This document shows, in pieces, positions 40,805 to 49,355 of a DNA stretch of 64,000 nucleotides. Location: NCBI GenBank assembly GCA_029258925.1, contig JAPDJV010000014.1, positions 1-64,000 of the forward strand, read 5' to 3'. The DNA comes from Thermoproteota archaeon. Lineage in GTDB: Archaea; Thermoproteota; Thermoprotei_A; EX4484-217-1; JAPDJV01. The stretch's first letter is position 1. Each line of letters opens with the position of its first letter. The notes under the pieces were generated by a model, which was given only the letters and a program-made list of their open reading frames with translations, did no database searches and was not told the origin of the DNA. The translations under genes and the position numbers were made by a program.

Positions 40805-40933
40805 ACTATACCCTCTTTGAGAAAGCGTTGTCCAACGTTATATAGTCCTAGCTCTAGTAGTTTAATAATTTTATCGTTTTCGATGCTGACAACATTTAAC
40901 TATTTCCTCTCAACTAAGCGGTTAGGGGTATGT

Positions 40934-41890
40934 ATGATTAACGTGGCCGTAGTAGGAGTCGGAGGATGGGGAATAAATCACGTGAGAGTGCTCAGAGACC
41001 TCATGGGGGAGGGGCTTGTTAAAGAAATAGTTGCAGTCGACATAAATGAGGCGAGGTTGAAAGCAGTCTCAAGAAGATTTTCATGCAGTTATACGACTAA
41101 TTATGATGATGTATTGAAGATGGATAGTATTGAAGGGGTAATAATTAGCTCTCCAACACCATTACATTTCGAGCACGCGTTAAAAGCAATAGAACATGGA
41201 AAACACGTCTTAGTTGAAAAACCTATGACCTCAACAGTGAGTGAGGCGATTAGACTCATCAGAGCAGCCGAAAGAGAGAACGTGATACTAATGGTAGGAT
41301 TCATAATGAGGTATGGTACTGGCATAGAGTATGTGAAAAGAGAGATAATAGAGAAAAACGTCCTTGGGAGAATAATTACAATATCTGCTAAAAGAACATC
41401 TTTTTGGCCAAATAGGCCAATGGACGTCGGCGTAATTAGAGATTTAGCTATCCACGATATAGATGTAATATACTATTTGACGAAACAGAATGCTCAGTAC
41501 GTGTATGGTGTGGCTGGAATGCTTAAACACGAATATGAGGACTACGCTGTAATTATGATAAAATACGATGACATGACGGGCATAATCGAGGCAAACTGGG
41601 TTACACCCTACAAGACTAGAACTCTGTACATAACAGGCGAGAGGGCATCGCTAACATTAGACTATATGACCCAAGAAGTCACGCTCTTAAAGGAGGACTG
41701 CGTGTACAAGCCAAGAATAAGATATGAAGAGCCGCTCCTAAGAGAGGATAGAGACTTTATAACCTCGATAATTGAAGGTAAAAAACCCCTAGTTACAGGA
41801 GAAGATGGATTGAGAGCACTAGCCATATGTGAAGCAGCATTAAAGTCTGCTGTAGAAAATAAAATAGTAAAGGTATCTTACTATTTCTAA
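40934..41890 (+). CDS. Gfo/Idh/MocA family oxidoreductase
   Basis: INVAVVGVGGWGINHVRVLRDL; HALKAIEHGKHVLVEKPMTSTVSEA; ATG 40934 preferred over 40817. Confidence 0.93.
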   Translation: MINVAVVGVGGWGINHVRVLRDLMGEGLVKEIVAVDINEARLKAVSRRFSCSYTTNYDDVLKMDSIEGVIISSPTPLHFEHALKAIEHGKHVLVEKPMTSTVSEAIRLIRAAERENVILMVGFIMRYGTGIEYVKREIIEKNVLGRIITISAKRTSFWPNRPMDVGVIRDLAIHDIDVIYYLTKQNAQYVYGVAGMLKHEYEDYAVIMIKYDDMTGIIEANWVTPYKTRTLYITGERASLTLDYMTQEVTLLKEDCVYKPRIRYEEPLLREDRDFITSIIEGKKPLVTGEDGLRALAICEAALKSAVENKIVKVSYYF

Positions 41891-41935
41891 ATCTCAGCGC
41901 TTTGGCCCCATATCACCGGGAACAACCCTCATTTA

Positions 41936-41958
41936 GGGCTTGCATTTAATGCAAGCCC
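41936..41958. terminator. Perfect 10-bp inverted repeat, terminator or processing hairpin candidate
   Basis: GGGCTTGCAT-TTA-ATGCAAGCCC in the intergenic gap after the oxidoreductase. Confidence 0.5.
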
Positions 41959-42008
41959 GTCTCATCATCTATCAATTTAAATTTGAGTATAGTAATTAAT
42001 AAAGGTTG

Positions 42009-42590
42009 ATGAAGATGCGAAGAGAACGCGTGAAGTTTCTTGGTAGACATCTCATGGTTAAGGGAAAGTATGTGAAAATGATTTTAGAGGGAAGAAAGAA
42101 GACTACCATAAGACTGGGAATAGTAAAACCGAAATATAGAGACGTTATACTGCATGGAGGCGGAAGCCCAGTAGCTTTAATCAGAATAACAGGAGTACAA
42201 GTAAAGAAGGTTAAGGATCTTACAGATGAGGATGCTTTGAGAGACGGATTTAGGGCGAGAAAGGAACTTATAAAAGCCCTAGAGAAAGCCTACGGGAAAC
42301 TAGACGAAAACCAGCTTGTTACAATCATCGAATTCCACGTACTAAAGCCTATTACCAGAGAGGAAGATGAGTTAATGGGACTTACACCTATCGAGGCAGC
42401 AAGAATAGCCCTAAGATACGATGATCAGCTTGGAGACGAGGAGAGGAGAACGTTATTAGAACTTACGAGAACAAATAGTTTGAGGAAAACCGCTGAAAGA
42501 GTCTACGGAAGTATTGGAGCAAAGTGGAGAATCAAGAGAATACTGAGAGATAGCTTTAAACGATTAAAGGAGAGGGGAGTGTTGAGATAG
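42009..42590 (+). CDS. ASCH domain protein with C-terminal helical extension
   Basis: VKGKYVKMILEGRKKTTIRLGIVKPKYRDVILHGGGSPVALIRITGVQVKKVKDLTDEDALRDGF. Confidence 0.8.
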   Translation: MKMRRERVKFLGRHLMVKGKYVKMILEGRKKTTIRLGIVKPKYRDVILHGGGSPVALIRITGVQVKKVKDLTDEDALRDGFRARKELIKALEKAYGKLDENQLVTIIEFHVLKPITREEDELMGLTPIEAARIALRYDDQLGDEERRTLLELTRTNSLRKTAERVYGSIGAKWRIKRILRDSFKRLKERGVLR

Positions 42591-42593
42591 ACT

Positions 42594-42977
42594 ATGATGC
42601 CCATACTGAAAAAAGGATCCCTAGTTAGGGGAGACAAGAAAACGGTCGTAACGTGCATCAAACTCTTAGACTCGAATGATACCATATACAAGATGGTAGA
42701 TGTTGAGAAGATAATCATCAAGGGCTATGGAAAAATCTCGAGGGATCTGGAGAGAGAAAGAGAAACTTTTTACTTAGTTCTAGAAGGATACGCTAAAGTG
42801 AGCTTTCCAGGCGATGAGAGGACTCAGGCAATCTTCATGTCTCCAGGAGATCTACTATATATTCCCCCAGGCATTACGCATTCCATTATGAATACGAGCG
42901 ACGAACAACTAGTAATATACGTATTCTACTGCCCTACAAGACATTCTAACAACCACATTAACTCGATGAGCCAATAA
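42594..42977 (+). CDS. Cupin domain protein
   Basis: ETFYLVLEGYAKVSFPGDERTQAIFMSPGDLLYIPPGITHSIMNTSDEQLVIYVFYCP. Confidence 0.85.
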   Translation: MMPILKKGSLVRGDKKTVVTCIKLLDSNDTIYKMVDVEKIIIKGYGKISRDLERERETFYLVLEGYAKVSFPGDERTQAIFMSPGDLLYIPPGITHSIMNTSDEQLVIYVFYCPTRHSNNHINSMSQ

Positions 42978-43027
42978 TACTTTAAGTGGATGTCCACGGC
43001 TATTATTACTATAATGGGGTGACATCA

Positions 43028-43501
43028 ATGGATATCATTGACTTCATATTAAGATTCCTTGGACTAAAAAATAGTGAAACAAGTCCAATAACCTCGTGTA
43101 GTTTTATAAACATGGAGTCTCCTGGCGAGTTTAAAAATATCAATGTTGAGACTGAAATCCCACTAGATTTAATAAGGTATGAGAAAGACGACGTAATTCT
43201 CGAAGCAACGTGTCCCAAATGTGGGAAAACAAACGTATTGAGGGAGTTCAGTAAAGTGGATGGTCCAGTATATAGTAAAGTTGACGTAGGTAAAGGAGTC
43301 TTTAGGCCAATGATTAGAATACACACTATACAAACTTGCACGAAGTGTGGACACGTTAAGAGTAAAAAAATTATAATGATACCTCTGGATACAAGTGATG
43401 CTCTTTCAGTATTCATGAATAGAGAACTAAAGGAAACGATAGAATTAATAAGAGCGAGGAGCCAGAGGATAGAAAACGTTCTTAAAAAGTTCATAGTATA
43501 A
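43028..43501 (+). CDS. Zinc-ribbon hypothetical protein
   Basis: ATCPKCGKTNVLREF...IQTCTKCGHVKSKK; ATG 43028 preferred over 42986. Confidence 0.72.
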   Translation: MDIIDFILRFLGLKNSETSPITSCSFINMESPGEFKNINVETEIPLDLIRYEKDDVILEATCPKCGKTNVLREFSKVDGPVYSKVDVGKGVFRPMIRIHTIQTCTKCGHVKSKKIIMIPLDTSDALSVFMNRELKETIELIRARSQRIENVLKKFIV

Positions 43502-43529
43502 GTATCTGGAGAGAGTAGAGGGAAGAATA

Positions 43530-43682
43530 TTGGCAAGATGGGTTCTAAAGTGTCTAGAGTGTGGAGAAGAGTGGCTACTCGAGGTCAGCTATGATATTTC
43601 TGAAATGGATAGAATATACCACTACTGTAGTAAGTGTGGGAAAAACACTTTTCACAAAATATTGAGGATGGAGCCTTTGTAA
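43530..43682 (+). CDS. 50-aa zinc-ribbon small protein (not in the ORF track)
   Basis: TTG start: (M)ARWVLKCLECGEEWLLEVSYDISEMDRIYHYCSKCGKNTFHKILRMEPL*; CxxC...CxxC. Confidence 0.72.
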   Translation: MARWVLKCLECGEEWLLEVSYDISEMDRIYHYCSKCGKNTFHKILRMEPL

Positions 43683-43899
43683 GTGCGAGTTTAGTCAAGT
43701 TTGATTTATGTGATACTAACTATTTATCCATAATATTCCTTGGGCATTTATTGTAAACGACTTTGCTTATGAAATACATTTTGACACGTTGGGCTGAAAA
43801 ATTACGTATTAAAGTTCAGCACCATAGAATTTTGGTAATCGCTCACCTGAGAACAATAGATTAGGTAACTTAGAGCATAGTCCTCATGCTACCCTAAAA

Positions 43900-44373
43900 T
43901 CATTCATTTTTATATAACTTCTCAGATGACTCAGCTAAGCCTGCAGAAGCTTCTGCAACTATGTAAATTAGACTTAGTAAAACGAAGAATATTCCATAGA
44001 CCCATAATATTATGCTTAGATCTATTCTTGCGGTGACTATGTAGTCTCCTATTTCCATAGAAATTATAAATATCCCTCCATTAAGAAAAATGTACATTAT
44101 TGAGAAACCTACTGCAACAAGTACCCCTCTAACTACGTATTCTAGTGGAGTATTTTCTACAATAAACTCTACTATAGAGATCGCTATAAATAATGTGAGA
44201 GCAGCATAAGATGCTCCATAAACGTCTCCAAAAGGGATTTTTAGGGCTTGCATTGGAAGAATTCTACCTATCACCATTACTGGTATTATTACGAAAACTA
44301 GAGCTTCAATAATGCCGTAAATAGTTCCCTTAATTATGCCCATAACTATTCTCTTAATTAATTTGTTAACCAC
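43900..44373 (-). CDS. Multi-TM hypothetical membrane protein
   Basis: Four hydrophobic segments; overlaps the next upstream gene by 8 nt. Confidence 0.65.
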   Translation of the reverse strand: MVNKLIKRIVMGIIKGTIYGIIEALVFVIIPVMVIGRILPMQALKIPFGDVYGASYAALTLFIAISIVEFIVENTPLEYVVRGVLVAVGFSIMYIFLNGGIFIISMEIGDYIVTARIDLSIILWVYGIFFVLLSLIYIVAEASAGLAESSEKLYKNE

Positions 44374-45160
44374 TAGAGGACCCCTCCCAAGCCAATATGT
44401 CTCTACCTCCCACTACGATGTAAACCCTATAATCAAAGCCTCCCTGCATTCTTCGAAGTTCCTCCAGGGAGAATACGTCGCAAAAGTCCTTTTGAAACAC
44501 TGAGGCGGAGGGGATTGTTATGTTTAGTTCCTCTACTCTTGGATGTACCCCCTCAGATAGCAACTCCACTTTAAGGACTACGTTTTCTAAAGATATGAAA
44601 CTAGGGTTAACACCTTGCACCCTAAATCGTACTTGAAAGTGCGTCGTATTCCCAGGTCCAACAGGTTCGAACGATACTAAGTAAACACCTACTTGTTCCA
44701 TTAATGTGAAGTTTAGAGGTTTTTTGCTTGTAATGTTAAAAGAGAAGGCGTACAGACCCTTATATGTGAAGGAGTAGAGTAGAGAGACGTTGATTTTTCC
44801 TTCTTCTATAATCTTGACGATCTTCTCAAGAGGAATACTAGTTTCTAAAGCTAGGGTTTTGTTGGTCTTAGGGGGAAGCCTATCTAGTTGTCCTTCAGAA
44901 GTAAAGTATTGTGTCGATAATAGTAGTTTAACATCCTGTATCTCTGATGAGCCATTATTGCTCACCAATATTTCAGTACTGAAAAAAGCTGTATCGTTTA
45001 CGATGTTTATGCTCATGCTCTGTATTGAGGCCTGGAATCTTCCTGAAACAAGATCCTGAAATAGGTTGATTAAGGGGAAAGTGAAGGCAACTATTGCAAC
45101 TACTCCTATAAGCATCGTTGTAAAACGTAAGAGGCTTATAGAAACCCTCATCACGTACAC
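44366..45160 (-). CDS. Membrane-anchored hypothetical protein with extracytoplasmic beta-rich domain
   Basis: N-terminal TM then Ser/Asn/Val-rich beta-like region (NDTAFFSTEILVSNNGSSEIQDVKLLLSTQYF...). Confidence 0.6.
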   Translation of the reverse strand: MYVMRVSISLLRFTTMLIGVVAIVAFTFPLINLFQDLVSGRFQASIQSMSINIVNDTAFFSTEILVSNNGSSEIQDVKLLLSTQYFTSEGQLDRLPPKTNKTLALETSIPLEKIVKIIEEGKINVSLLYSFTYKGLYAFSFNITSKKPLNFTLMEQVGVYLVSFEPVGPGNTTHFQVRFRVQGVNPSFISLENVVLKVELLSEGVHPRVEELNITIPSASVFQKDFCDVFSLEELRRMQGGFDYRVYIVVGGRDILAWEGSSSG

Positions 45161-45177
45161 CGTTGCTCAGCATGAAG

Positions 45178-45507
45178 CTATTCTGGAGTCTTCGAGACAA
45201 GTATTTGAACCCCTCTTATGGACACTAGCGAGCCAACCCAGGCCATTATTCCCAAATACGTAACCCTTAGAGCAACATAGACTAGTAAACTAACTGCTAC
45301 CTCAACTACACTCTCTAAGCTTTTAGAACTAGCCTGCGAAAAGATTTGTCTAAATTCTTGAGGAGACATCTCTCCTAATAGTAAGAATGCCTGCCAGAAG
45401 GTGAACAATAGTAGTGCTATACCAACTATTAAGATAGCTAAACCCAGGTAAAATTTCTCCTCCATAAAAACGTCCTCCGCCGCCCGGGTTGATAAAAGAT
45501 TCTCCAA
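45178..45507 (-). CDS. Two- to three-TM hypothetical membrane protein
   Basis: KFYLGLAILIVGIALLLFTFWQAFLLLGEM...VAVSLLVYVALRVTYLGIMAWVGSLVSIRG. Confidence 0.62.
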   Translation of the reverse strand: MENLLSTRAAEDVFMEEKFYLGLAILIVGIALLLFTFWQAFLLLGEMSPQEFRQIFSQASSKSLESVVEVAVSLLVYVALRVTYLGIMAWVGSLVSIRGVQILVSKTPE

Positions 45508-45553
45508 CCCTTAGATATAAAAGTATCTACTTTACCAGTATATCAGTAAGAAG

Positions 45554-46651
45554 GTGATGATAATAATGTCCGAGGAGGAGAAAGCTGAATTTTACGAGAT
45601 TCTTAAAAAGTTTGCTGATAGTGTGGGCGTATCAGGATACGAGATGGAGATCAGGAACAGGGTTATTGAAGAATTAGAGAAGCTTGTCGATAAGGTTGAA
45701 GTTGACAAGTTCGGTAATGTCATAGGTATAAGAAAGGGGAGAAGCGACCTAAAGGTAATGATAGCGGCCCACATGGATGAGATAGGTTTAATGGTATCGC
45801 ACATAGACAAGCGAGGATTCCTGCATTTTACTAGTGTTGGAGGATGGAGCAATAGGCTTCTACCGGGTCAAAGAGTAATAGTTTACGGAGATAGCGGTCC
45901 AGTATTCGGAGTAATAGGTTTAAAGCCCCCACACTTAGAGACTCAGGAGGAGGCTAAGGAAGTCATACCAATGCGTAAATTGTTCATAGATATTGGAGCT
46001 TCAAGCAGGGAGGAGGCTGAAAGGCTTGGGATTAGAGAAGGTAGTATAGCAGTATTAGATAGACAAGTAGTGAGATTATCGGGGAGTAGAGTAACGGGTA
46101 AAGCATTTGACGACAGAGTGGGGGTAGCCTGCATGGTTTATGCTCTAAGGCTTCTGGAGAAGAAGGAAATAGAGCCTACGGTGTATGCTGTTGCTACAGT
46201 TCAAGAAGAGGTAGGATTAATTGGAGCTAGAGTTTCATCTTTTAAGATTACACCTGATGCTGCCATTGCGTTAGACGTTACTATAGCGTGTGACGTGCCA
46301 GGGGTTGAAGAGAAAAACTGGGTAACTCAACTTGGTAAGGGTCCAGCAATTAAAATCATGGATGGAATGATGGTAAACAGATTCATCGCCCACCCGTCTA
46401 TAGTAAGATTCTTGAGGAAGATTGCTGAGGAGGAGAAAATACCGTATCAGCTCGAAGTCTTGGTGGGAGGAACTACGGATGCCAGCATGATAGCATTAAC
46501 TAAAGAAGGCGTACCTACTGGAGCAATATCAATTCCAACAAGGTACATTCATTCGCCAATAGAGGTCCTCGACCTAACCGATGCTGTAAACGCCTCTAAA
46601 CTGCTTTCAACAGCCTTGGCAAAGTTTACCCCAGACGTGATAAAAATCTAA
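45554..46651 (+). CDS. M42 family aminopeptidase (TET-type)
   Basis: IAAHMDEIGLMV, GKAFDDRVGVACMVYAL, TVQEEVGLIGA, GGTTDASMIALTKEGVPTGAISIPTRYIHSP. Confidence 0.95.
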   Translation: MMIIMSEEEKAEFYEILKKFADSVGVSGYEMEIRNRVIEELEKLVDKVEVDKFGNVIGIRKGRSDLKVMIAAHMDEIGLMVSHIDKRGFLHFTSVGGWSNRLLPGQRVIVYGDSGPVFGVIGLKPPHLETQEEAKEVIPMRKLFIDIGASSREEAERLGIREGSIAVLDRQVVRLSGSRVTGKAFDDRVGVACMVYALRLLEKKEIEPTVYAVATVQEEVGLIGARVSSFKITPDAAIALDVTIACDVPGVEEKNWVTQLGKGPAIKIMDGMMVNRFIAHPSIVRFLRKIAEEEKIPYQLEVLVGGTTDASMIALTKEGVPTGAISIPTRYIHSPIEVLDLTDAVNASKLLSTALAKFTPDVIKI

Positions 46652-46680
46652 GGACACTATCTTTTTTCATTTAACATTAT

Positions 46681-47925
46681 TTAGGGCTTAATGTATTTGG
46701 TTAACTTTTCCTGACAAAGCCACATCCTAAATATTCTAGATCTACTAACTATTTCCCCCACGTCCACCTTCAGCCTCCTTGAAATGATCCTCAATAGTTC
46801 CCCGAAAGAACTTGGCTTCTCAGGCTTTACGTTAAATGCTCTCCTTATACTCTCACGAATATGCCAATTTCCCACCGGGGTGAAGTATTCCGGTCTCACC
46901 TCTCTTACTACAACCACAGTTGCCTGCCTCCTCATACCCATCAATCCTTCTAAAATTCCCGTTCTAATAGCGTAGTAGCCTCCATCCATGGGTCCCCTAC
47001 ATCTACCATCCCATAGCTCGTAGTTTTCCACGATCACGGGAGCCTTGGATCTCCCCGTCCAAACACTCCCCGGAAGCCATACTTCGATCATTTCAAAAGA
47101 GTAGGATTGAGGCAACAATATTATTTCAAAATGGTTACCTAAGTACTCAGCGTGAAATAGTAGAACTTCATCTACTCGATCGAAAGTCTTTACCTTCGAC
47201 AGTAAGTAGTCACCTACAATATTGTCGACGGCAGTTATAGACCATCGTGTTGGAACAATTCTTCTATTAGCATGCATGCCTAGAGCGCCGGCGCTGAAAA
47301 GCCTGATTATGTCATATATTGATACACCATGCTTGTACAATTCTATTACAGCATCTCTTGCTCTAATATCTAGGCTACTTACAACTCTCTCTACAGGTTT
47401 AGGAACGCTCGGATTACCCACTACCCTCAATTTAGTTAGGGGAGCCGATGGTCCTATGGGCTTGATAATTTCATCAAACCTTAATGTCGGCACAGGATTT
47501 CTTGAAAGCGTTATCTCGCTCTCAACAGGTTTTGTCGATACTATCATCCACTGTATTTCGTCAATTACATTACTTCTTCTAATATCCCTCTTCACGTGAA
47601 CCTTGATAGATGGATATATCATGGATGCTCTCAGCCTTATTATATCTTCGAGACTTAGATTTCCCCACCATTCCTCCGGATTATCGTAAAGTTTAGCTTC
47701 TTCCCCCAATAATGTAGGCAACGCCGGAAACAATGAGATTCTCGGATACCCTCTTTCACCAACGACTAATGAAGGCGGGGTAGCCCCGTAGACTACTCTA
47801 TTCTTAATCTCCATGGTCACTCTTACAGATTCCCTAAATCTAAGTAGAATTGGACAAACAGGTCTCCCGCAAAGTCTTCTCGAACCCTTACATATGACGC
47901 AAATATTTCTCGAACTCTCTATCAT
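46681..47925 (-). CDS. nre: Nre-family archaeal DNA repair protein
   Basis: CVICKGSRRLCGRPVCPILLR zinc motif, GATPPSLVVGERGYPRISLFPALP; C-terminal PIP-like CQEKLTKYIKP. Confidence 0.88.
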   Translation of the reverse strand: MIESSRNICVICKGSRRLCGRPVCPILLRFRESVRVTMEIKNRVVYGATPPSLVVGERGYPRISLFPALPTLLGEEAKLYDNPEEWWGNLSLEDIIRLRASMIYPSIKVHVKRDIRRSNVIDEIQWMIVSTKPVESEITLSRNPVPTLRFDEIIKPIGPSAPLTKLRVVGNPSVPKPVERVVSSLDIRARDAVIELYKHGVSIYDIIRLFSAGALGMHANRRIVPTRWSITAVDNIVGDYLLSKVKTFDRVDEVLLFHAEYLGNHFEIILLPQSYSFEMIEVWLPGSVWTGRSKAPVIVENYELWDGRCRGPMDGGYYAIRTGILEGLMGMRRQATVVVVREVRPEYFTPVGNWHIRESIRRAFNVKPEKPSSFGELLRIISRRLKVDVGEIVSRSRIFRMWLCQEKLTKYIKP

Positions 47926-48034
47926 TCTAGATCTTCCTTTATAGCTCCTAGTTATATCTGTTTTTAAAATAATATTTTTATCTGAATACGAAAATGCTTT
48001 TACTCCTAAATCGTATAATAATGGGCGGTGGTAT

Positions 48035-48532
48035 TTGGTGTTGATATGTATTGTTTCAGATACCCATGACCATCAGGAGGTCATTGATCGTATTGTTGAT
48101 TATGCTACGAGGATTAAAGCGGGAATGATAATACATGCTGGAGACTGGATAGCTCCCTTTTCGTTGGTGCGTATGGCTGGGTTTGAAGGAGAGGTCTTTG
48201 GAGTATATGGGAATAATGATGGAGAGAGGGATTTTCTAAGGGAGAAGGCTAATGAAGTAGGTGTGAAGCTCCTAGGGGATTTCGGTGAAATAAATGTTGA
48301 TGGCTTGAAAATTGCTGTAGTGCATGGAACTCTGCAGAAAATAGTACACGCATTGATTAAAAGTAATCTATATGACATAGTCATATCAGGCCATACACAT
48401 AAGCCCTTAATTGAAAGAGGGGGACGAGTAATCCACGTGAACCCTGGAGAGGCATGTGGGTACTTAACTGGAAGAAGGACAATAGCTGTTCTGAACACTG
48501 AGAAGTTGGATGTGAAGATAGTTGACATCTAG
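48035..48532 (+). CDS. Metallophosphoesterase (MJ0936/YfcE type)
   Basis: VSDTHDHQEVID, IHAGDW, VYGNNDGE, VVHGT, SGHTHKP, HVNPGEA. Confidence 0.94.
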   Translation: MVLICIVSDTHDHQEVIDRIVDYATRIKAGMIIHAGDWIAPFSLVRMAGFEGEVFGVYGNNDGERDFLREKANEVGVKLLGDFGEINVDGLKIAVVHGTLQKIVHALIKSNLYDIVISGHTHKPLIERGGRVIHVNPGEACGYLTGRRTIAVLNTEKLDVKIVDI

Positions 48533-49287
48533 AGTTTGATGCCGAAGAATTCCATAGCATTCGTAGAGGTAACTTCTATAACTTTCTCAAAAGATACCCT
48601 TTTTATTTCAGATATCTTCCTCGCGGAGTACAATATGTTTGCAGGCTCATTTCTAGTATTCCTTATAGGTGAGAGAACAGGGGAATCGGATTCGAGCATT
48701 AGGGATTCCAGAGGTAGGACTTTTACAATATTCTGTTTCTGTCTAGAAAACCATACGCTAGGAGGTATCGAAAAATACATTCCATAGCTAGCTCCCTTTA
48801 GAGCCCAGCCTGACGATCCATCGAAAGCATGCAGTAGAACTCTATCGTATCCTTCCTCTACTACTATCTCTATAGCATATTTTCCGGCGCTTCTGGAGTG
48901 AACTACTAGGGGAAGCCTTAAGCTCCTTGCGAGCGAAATCCACTTTCTAAAATAGTCCTCTTGAACACGCCTGGCATCCCTATTTCTCACATAATAATAG
49001 TCTAATCCGACCTCTCCTATACCTACAATCTCATTTCTCAACTCCATGATCCTTTTCCGTTGCTTATCAAAAACCTCTTCGTCGAGAATTGTGGGATCTA
49101 AACCTATGGTTACGTAAATGTAGTTCGAGAACAGCTTTTTCAACATAAATGCTCTATCAACGTCATCGGGATGTATCGGGGAAATTATTATTGCCTTAAC
49201 CCCAGCTCTCTTAGCTCTCTCCACAACTTCGTCTACATCCCCCTCAAATGCCTCGTCTTCTAGATGGCAGTGGACATCGATCATCAA
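48529..49287 (-). CDS. TatD family metal-dependent hydrolase
   Basis: MIDVHCHLEDEAF, IGEVGLDYYYVRN, LPLVVHSRSAGKYAIEIV, LESDSPVLSP. Confidence 0.93.
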   Translation of the reverse strand: MMIDVHCHLEDEAFEGDVDEVVERAKRAGVKAIIISPIHPDDVDRAFMLKKLFSNYIYVTIGLDPTILDEEVFDKQRKRIMELRNEIVGIGEVGLDYYYVRNRDARRVQEDYFRKWISLARSLRLPLVVHSRSAGKYAIEIVVEEGYDRVLLHAFDGSSGWALKGASYGMYFSIPPSVWFSRQKQNIVKVLPLESLMLESDSPVLSPIRNTRNEPANILYSARKISEIKRVSFEKVIEVTSTNAMEFFGIKL

Positions 49288-49355
49288 GTATCCACCAACT
49301 ATTGTTGAGTATCACTTAATATTTAAAGAGTGGAGGTGCAATAATTTGTTAAAGG

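Noticed and set aside
43009-43536. 175-aa minus-strand ORF
   Set aside because: Antisense of the zinc-ribbon gene, whose CPKCG/CTKCG motifs support the + strand.
48100-48528. 142-aa minus-strand ORF
   Set aside because: Antisense of the metallophosphoesterase.
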